A stretch of DNA of 50,351 nt, taken from assembly GCF_000159635.1 (NCBI RefSeq), contig NZ_GG667193.1, positions 87,308-137,658 of the forward strand. Direction: 5' to 3'. A program made the translations under genes and the position numbers. This document shows positions 45,901-50,351 of this stretch, one piece after another. Position 1 is the stretch's first letter. Each line of letters begins with the position of its first letter. The stretch comes from Corynebacterium lipophiloflavum DSM 44291. Lineage in GTDB: Bacteria; Actinomycetota; Actinomycetes; Mycobacteriales; Mycobacteriaceae. The notes under the pieces are model-generated. The model made no database searches and was not told where the DNA came from. It saw only the letters and a list, made by a program, of their open reading frames with translations.

Positions 45901-45921
45901 GTTGAGCGTGATCAACTCAAG
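45901..45921. promoter_or_regulatory. HAIR element 1 (HspR operator)
   Basis: GTTGAGC-GTGATCA-ACTCAAG matches the HspR box CTTGAGT-N7-ACTCAAG with two mismatches in the left arm. HspR (gene at 49908) binds such sites and shuts down dnaK in the absence of stress, with DnaK as co-repressor. Confidence 0.85.
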
Positions 45922-45954
45922 GTTCTGAGTCTGGTATGTATACTGGGGTCAGAA

Positions 45955-45975
45955 GTTGAGTCAAGCGCATTCAAC
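45955..45975. promoter_or_regulatory. HAIR element 2 (HspR operator)
   Basis: GTTGAGT-CAAGCGC-ATTCAAC matches the HAIR pattern with one mismatch on the left and two on the right. Spacing to the first site is 54 bases. Between the two lie a TATGTATACT-type -10 region. Confidence 0.75.
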
Positions 45976-46009
45976 TTAGGAACAAACTCTATCTAACAAG
46001 GAGACTTAC

Positions 46010-47863
46010 ATGTCACGTGCAGTAGGCATCGACCTCGGTACCACCAACTCCGTCGTCGCGGTACTTGAGGGCGGCGACCCCGTCGTCATCGCCAACTCCG
46101 AGGGTTCCCGCACCACCCCGTCGGTTGTCGCATTCGCGAAAAACGGCGAGGTCCTCGTCGGTCAGTCGGCCAAGAACCAGGCTGTGACCAACGTCGATCG
46201 CACCATCCGCTCCGTCAAGCGCCACATGGGCGAGGACTGGACGGTTGACATCGACGACAAGAAGTACACCCCGCAGGAGATTTCCGCCCGCACGCTGATG
46301 AAGCTCAAGCGCGACGCGGAGGCCTACCTCGGCGATGAGGTGACCGACGCCGTCATTACCGTCCCGGCGTACTTCGAGGACGCCCAGCGCCAGGCCACGA
46401 AGGAAGCCGGCCAGATCGCGGGCCTCAACGTCCTGCGTATCGTCAACGAGCCCACCGCCGCAGCGCTGGCATACGGCCTGGAAAAGGCCGACAAGGAACA
46501 GACCATCCTCGTCTTCGACCTCGGCGGCGGCACCTTCGACGTGTCCCTGCTCGAAATCGGCGACGGTGTGGTCGAGGTGCTCGCCACCGCCGGTGACAAC
46601 GAGCTCGGCGGCGATGACTGGGACCAGCGCATCGTTGACTGGCTCGTCGATAAGTTCAAGGCCCAAAATGGCATTGATCTGACCAAGGACAAGATGGCCC
46701 TGCAGCGCCTGCGTGAGGCCGCCGAGAAGGCAAAGATCGAGCTGTCCTCCCAGCAGCAGTCCTCCATCAACCTGCCGTACATCACCGTTGACGCTGAGAA
46801 GAACCCGTTGTTCCTCGACGAGACGCTGACGCGCACCGAGTTCCAGAAGATCACCTCTGACCTGCTCGATCGGACGAAGGCCCCGTTCCACCAGGTGATC
46901 AAGGACGCCGGCATGTCCGTCGGCGACATTGACCAGGTGGTCCTCGTCGGCGGCTCGACCCGTATGCCCGCCGTCGCTGACCTGGTTAAGGAGCTCTCCG
47001 GCAAGGACGCCAACAAGGGTGTTAACCCGGACGAGGTCGTCGCTGTCGGCGCTGCCCTGCAGGCCGGCGTCCTGCGCGGCGACGTCAAGGACGTGCTGCT
47101 TCTCGACGTCACCCCGCTCTCGCTCGGCATCGAGACCAAGGGCGGCGTGATGACCAAGCTCATCGAGCGCAACACCACGATCCCGACGAAGCGCTCGGAG
47201 ACCTTCACCACCGCTGAGGACAACCAGCCGTCGGTGCAGATCCAGGTCTTCCAGGGCGAGCGTGAAATCGCCTCCGCGAACACGCTGCTCGGCTCGTTCG
47301 AGCTCGGCGGGATCGCGCCCGCACCGCGCGGCGTGCCGCAGATCGAGGTCACCTTCGATATCGACGCCAACGGCATCGTCTCTGTCTCCGCGAAGGACAA
47401 GGGAACCGGCAAGGAAAACACCATCACCATCCAGGACGGTTCCAAGCTGTCCCAGGAGGACATCGACCGCATGATCAAGGACGCCGAGGCTCACGCTGAC
47501 GAGGACCGCAAGCGCCGCGAGGAGCAGGAGACCCGCAACAACGCGGAGACCATGGCGTACCAGACCCGCAAGTTCATGGATGAAAACACCGACAAGCTGC
47601 CGGAGGACCTCAAGACGCGTGTGAGCGCCGCAGCCGACGAGGTTGACGAGGCCCTCAAGGGCGACGACCTCGAGGCAATCAAGTCCGCGGTGGAGAAGCT
47701 CACCACCGAGTCCCAGGAACTGGGCAAGGCTCTCTACGAGGCCGAGGCCAACTCCGGCGCCACCCAGGCTGACGTCCCGGCCGACGACAACGTCGTCGAT
47801 GCAGAGGTCGTCGAGGACGACGCCGAGGAGACCGGCACCACCGGCGACTCCGACAATAAGTAA
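46010..47863 (+). CDS. dnaK: Chaperone DnaK (Hsp70)
   Basis: A 617-residue Hsp70. Nucleotide-binding domain (1-360) with [13 protein letters not shown] at the start, [11 protein letters not shown] and [13 protein letters not shown]; substrate-binding domain (about 370-510) and a helical lid. The C-terminal tail is acidic ([17 protein letters not shown]). Length is normal for actinobacteria. It is the first gene of the heat-shock operon; grpE follows 12 bases later. Regulated by HspR and probably SigH. Confidence 0.98.
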   Translation: MSRAVGIDLGTTNSVVAVLEGGDPVVIANSEGSRTTPSVVAFAKNGEVLVGQSAKNQAVTNVDRTIRSVKRHMGEDWTVDIDDKKYTPQEISARTLMKLKRDAEAYLGDEVTDAVITVPAYFEDAQRQATKEAGQIAGLNVLRIVNEPTAAALAYGLEKADKEQTILVFDLGGGTFDVSLLEIGDGVVEVLATAGDNELGGDDWDQRIVDWLVDKFKAQNGIDLTKDKMALQRLREAAEKAKIELSSQQQSSINLPYITVDAEKNPLFLDETLTRTEFQKITSDLLDRTKAPFHQVIKDAGMSVGDIDQVVLVGGSTRMPAVADLVKELSGKDANKGVNPDEVVAVGAALQAGVLRGDVKDVLLLDVTPLSLGIETKGGVMTKLIERNTTIPTKRSETFTTAEDNQPSVQIQVFQGEREIASANTLLGSFELGGIAPAPRGVPQIEVTFDIDANGIVSVSAKDKGTGKENTITIQDGSKLSQEDIDRMIKDAEAHADEDRKRREEQETRNNAETMAYQTRKFMDENTDKLPEDLKTRVSAAADEVDEALKGDDLEAIKSAVEKLTTESQELGKALYEAEANSGATQADVPADDNVVDAEVVEDDAEETGTTGDSDNK

Positions 47864-47875
47864 AGGACGTAACTG

Positions 47876-48544
47876 ATGACGAACCCGACCAACTCTCAGA
47901 TGCCGGATGACCCCGGCGCTCCAGAGAACACGGACGAGCAGTACGTCTCCCCCGACCAGGCTGAGACCCTGGCGGACGAGGCGGCTGAGTCCGCGGCGCT
48001 CGATGCGGACGAGGACCCCCTCGGGGACATCACCGACGCCGAGATCGAGGACGCTCTGGCGAGCGAGGTCAACCCGGATGCCGACGGTGACGGAGTGATC
48101 TCGGAAACCGAGCTCAAGCTCGCGGAGCGCACCGAAGACTTGCAGCGGGTGAGCGCCGAGTACGCGAACTACCGGCGCCGCACCGAGCGCGAGCGTGGCC
48201 AGATCGCCGAGCAGGCGAAAGCGCGCGTGCTCTCCGACATGCTGCCGCTTCTCGACGACCTCGACCTCGCCGAGCAGCACGGCGACCTCAATGAAGGTCC
48301 GCTGAAAGTGTTCGCGGACAAGTTCCGCTCCGCGCTCGGCAGCCACAAGGTCGTCGCCTTCGGCGAGGAGGGCGAGGACTTCGACCCGGAAATCCACGAG
48401 GCGGTACAGGACCTCTCCGAGGGCGACACGAAGGTTCTCGGGACCGTGCTGCGCAGGGGATACCGCGTCGGCGACCGGCTCGTGCGCAACGCCATGGTCA
48501 TCATCACCGACCCGGCCGACCCAGCTGGCGGCACTGGAGCTTAA
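47876..48544 (+). CDS. grpE: Nucleotide exchange factor GrpE
   Basis: A 222-residue GrpE. C-terminal domain has [10 protein letters not shown] and [14 protein letters not shown] blocks; the long helix follows [24 protein letters not shown]. The N-terminal arm is acidic and contains [12 protein letters not shown] at residues 68-79, a complete EF-hand loop with D in positions 1, 3 and 5, G at 6, hydrophobic at 8 and E at 12, flanked by helices. Calcium binding by GrpE would be unusual. It releases ADP from DnaK. Confidence 0.96.
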   Translation: MTNPTNSQMPDDPGAPENTDEQYVSPDQAETLADEAAESAALDADEDPLGDITDAEIEDALASEVNPDADGDGVISETELKLAERTEDLQRVSAEYANYRRRTERERGQIAEQAKARVLSDMLPLLDDLDLAEQHGDLNEGPLKVFADKFRSALGSHKVVAFGEEGEDFDPEIHEAVQDLSEGDTKVLGTVLRRGYRVGDRLVRNAMVIITDPADPAGGTGA

Positions 48545-48568
48545 CCCCTCCACTTAAAGGGTTGAGAT

Positions 48569-48613
48569 GGCCGGGGACTGAGGACACGCCAACGCGGGGC
48601 CTCATCCCCGGCC
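48569..48613. terminator. Hairpin between grpE and dnaJ
   Basis: GGCCGGGGA-C-TGAGG (48569-48583) pairs with CCTCA-TCCCCGGCC (48600-48613), leaving a C bulge. There is no T-run. It may attenuate or process the operon transcript, lowering dnaJ relative to dnaK-grpE. A weak promoter for dnaJ may follow (48614-48671, AT-rich). Confidence 0.6.
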
Positions 48614-48689
48614 TTAATCACGATTAGATTCAACGAAAACTACTTAGCCCCAACACACACAAACTGATCACGTGAAAGGAGGCTGTGAC

Positions 48690-49883
48690 ATGGCGATGCA
48701 GCAGGACTGGGTGAACAAGGACTACTACGGCGACCTCGGCGTCTCATCGACGGCGAGCGCCGCTGACATTAAAAAGGCGTACCGCAAGCTCGCGCGCGAG
48801 AACCACCCTGACAGCAACCCCGGTAACAAGTCAGCGGAGGAAAAATTCAAGCGCGTAGCCGAGGCGTACGACGTCATCGGCGACGAGGCGAAGCGCAAAG
48901 AGTACGACGAGTTGAAATCTATGGTGAACTCCGGCGGCTTCGGCCGCTTCGGAGGGGCAGGAGGCTCGGGCTTCCCGGGCGGGTTTCGCTCCACGTCGAC
49001 GCAAGACTTCGACCTCGGCGACATCTTCGGATCAGCCGCATCTCGTGGACAAGCTGGAGACAGCGGCCTTGGTGATATCTTCGGTGGCTTCTTTAACCGC
49101 GGCGGCGCTGCTGGCAGGAATGCTAGGCCGACGCGGGGGGCCGACGTCGAAACGGAAATAACCCTCGACTTCCGCGAGGCGGCGAAGGGCACCACCATCC
49201 CGGTGGAGCTCACCGGCGACGCGCCCTGCACCACCTGCCACGGCTCCGGTTCGAAGTCGGGCACGACAACGACGTGTTCGCAATGCTCGGGCACCGGTTA
49301 CCTCCGCGAGAACAGCGGAGCATTCGGCATGGCGCGGCCCTGCCCGCAGTGCGGTGGCACGGGCGAGATCATCGAGGATCCGTGCACTACATGCTCGGGG
49401 ACAGGAACCGTGCGGCGCAGCAGGTCTATTACGGTGCGCATCCCGCCGGGGGTGATCGACGGGCAGAAGGTGCGCCTTGCCGGCCAGGGTGAAGCGGGTC
49501 CGAACGGCACGCCGGCGGGCGACCTCTTCGTCTCCGTCAACGTGCGCCCGGATGCGGTGTTCACGCGCACCGGCGACGACCTTGAGGTCACAGTGCCGGT
49601 GAGTTTCAGCGAGCTCGCACTCGGCGGAACCGTCACCGTACCGACGTTGGACAACCCGGTTAAGGTCAAGGTGCCGGCCAACACCCCGAACGGCCGGACG
49701 CTGCGTGTCAAGGGCCGCGGCGTGCCCAAGAAATCGGGTGCCGCGGGTGACTTGCTGGTGGCCGTGGAAGTGGCAGTCCCGTCCCATCTAGACGCTGCCG
49801 CGACCTCGGCTCTGCGCGCCTACGCGCAGGCCGAAAAGGATTCCGGCTTCGACCCGCGCGCCGGGTGGGCCGGGTTGAAGTAA
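48690..49883 (+). CDS. dnaJ: Chaperone DnaJ (Hsp40, class A)
   Basis: A 397-residue DnaJ. J domain has HPD in [13 protein letters not shown] (about residues 34-46); Gly/Phe-rich stretch follows. Four zinc-finger repeats [32 protein letters not shown] and [10 protein letters not shown] (about 170-250). The ATG at 48690 follows an AAAGGAGG site; the GTG upstream would disturb this. It stimulates DnaK ATPase and delivers substrates. Confidence 0.97.
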   Translation: MAMQQDWVNKDYYGDLGVSSTASAADIKKAYRKLARENHPDSNPGNKSAEEKFKRVAEAYDVIGDEAKRKEYDELKSMVNSGGFGRFGGAGGSGFPGGFRSTSTQDFDLGDIFGSAASRGQAGDSGLGDIFGGFFNRGGAAGRNARPTRGADVETEITLDFREAAKGTTIPVELTGDAPCTTCHGSGSKSGTTTTCSQCSGTGYLRENSGAFGMARPCPQCGGTGEIIEDPCTTCSGTGTVRRSRSITVRIPPGVIDGQKVRLAGQGEAGPNGTPAGDLFVSVNVRPDAVFTRTGDDLEVTVPVSFSELALGGTVTVPTLDNPVKVKVPANTPNGRTLRVKGRGVPKKSGAAGDLLVAVEVAVPSHLDAAATSALRAYAQAEKDSGFDPRAGWAGLK

Positions 49884-49907
49884 GAGGAAGGGGGGTGCCA
49901 ATCTACG

Positions 49908-50294
49908 GTGGCTTACCACAGCGATGACCAGGAGTACTTCGTCATTTCCGTCGCCGCGGAGCTGACTGGGATGCACGCCCAGACGCTGCGCACTTATGAC
50001 CGGATGGGGTTGGTGACTCCGATGCGCACGAGCGGCGGGGGGCGTCGCTACTCGCGCCGAGACATCAGCCTGCTGCGTCGCATCCAGTACCTGTCCCAGG
50101 AAGAGGGCGTCAACCTCGCGGGCATCAAGACGATCATTGAGCTCACCAGCCAGATCGAACAGCTGCAGGAGGAAAACGACGAGCTTCGCCGCCGCGCCGA
50201 GTCCGCTTTCCGACGCGGCGGGGAACTCGTTCACGTGCCCCGCTCAACCGCAATCGTGGCGTGGGATCCGAACATGCGTCGCCGCGGACGCTAA
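49908..50294 (+). CDS. hspR: Heat-shock repressor HspR (MerR family)
   Basis: A 128-residue MerR-type regulator starting at GTG 49908. The helix-turn-helix is EYFVISVAAELTGMHAQTLRTYDRMGLVTP (about residues 9-38) and the wing is GGGRRYSRRDISLLRRIQ. A coiled-coil QIEQLQEENDELRRRAE is the dimer helix. It binds HAIR elements upstream of dnaK and represses its own operon, with DnaK as co-repressor. Confidence 0.95.
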   Translation: MAYHSDDQEYFVISVAAELTGMHAQTLRTYDRMGLVTPMRTSGGGRRYSRRDISLLRRIQYLSQEEGVNLAGIKTIIELTSQIEQLQEENDELRRRAESAFRRGGELVHVPRSTAIVAWDPNMRRRGR

Positions 50295-50301
50295 GGCATG
50301 A

Positions 50302-50336
50302 AAAAACTGCACCGGGAGGTTCCCGGTGCAGTTTTT
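50302..50336 (+). terminator. Terminator of the heat-shock operon
   Basis: AAAAACTGCACCGGGA (50302-50317) and its exact complement TCCCGGTGCAGTTTTT (50321-50336) form a 16-bp stem with a GGT loop; the stem ends in a T-run. It ends dnaK-grpE-dnaJ-hspR. Confidence 0.95.
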
Positions 50337-50351
50337 CGTTGCTAGTGTTTA

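Noticed and set aside
46013..48553. A long open frame (over 800 codons) antisense to dnaK and grpE
   Set aside because: It is the GC-rich antisense shadow of two highly conserved genes, has a low-complexity Val/Leu/Gly/Asp composition and no family motif.

Overview
The window looks like chromosomal DNA from a Corynebacterium. The base composition is high in GC. The gene neighbourhoods are those of Corynebacterium: fpr2 divergent from cysIXHDNYZ with two McbR-type operators between them, ald beside dnaK-grpE-dnaJ-hspR with HAIR elements, alaT, and mycolata envelope genes (AftD-like arabinosyltransferase, DUF3068 protein, acyltransferase). All family assignments come from reading motifs by eye; no database search was run.

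Layout. 1-7.4 kb: cell-envelope genes (a polytopic membrane protein cut by the window edge, DUF3068 protein, acyltransferase, aftD, DUF2613 protein). A 1.9-kb nucleotidyltransferase/winged-helix pair resembling a toxin-antitoxin system is inserted here and is flanked by perfect 76-bp direct repeats. 7.4-10.3 kb: a GH3 lipoprotein and a VanW/YoaR protein. 10.3-13.8 kb: a sulfatase, a BASS-type transporter and a formylglycine-generating enzyme, with both enzymes broken by mutation. 13.8-18 kb: a lipase, an MFS-CBS fusion transporter and an interrupted YibE/F protein. 18.1-18.9 kb: a probable SAM-clan riboswitch in front of an unknown gene that carries an in-frame TAA. 18.9-25 kb: two AraC regulators, each divergent from small metabolic genes (VOC protein; NmrA-like plus DUF1772), around a tRNA-Gly, dcd and a UDP-sugar dehydrogenase gene. 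25-30.6 kb: a tight operon of a heterodimeric ABC exporter, a DUF1707 protein and alaT. 30.8-40.7 kb: pyrG and the sulfate-assimilation cluster. 40.8-44.2 kb: a lipase-like gene with two in-frame TAG codons, a DJ-1/PfpI protein and an AI-2E family permease. 44.2-50.3 kb: ald and the heat-shock operon dnaK-grpE-dnaJ-hspR.

The sulfur genes form one pathway: sulfate activation (CysDN), APS reduction (CysH), sulfite reduction (CysI with Fpr2/CysX as electron route), siroheme supply (CysY) and transport (CysZ). The heat-shock genes carry their own control: HspR acting at HAIR sites plus a SigH-like promoter.

The most unusual observations are: the TA-like cassette inserted exactly at the junction of two envelope genes so that both are kept intact; six in-frame nonsense codons in five genes, all explainable by single C:G to T:A transitions; the SAM-riboswitch/unknown-gene unit; a perfect EF-hand loop in the N-terminal arm of GrpE; and a 21-bp perfect hairpin that forms the last codons of the acyltransferase gene.
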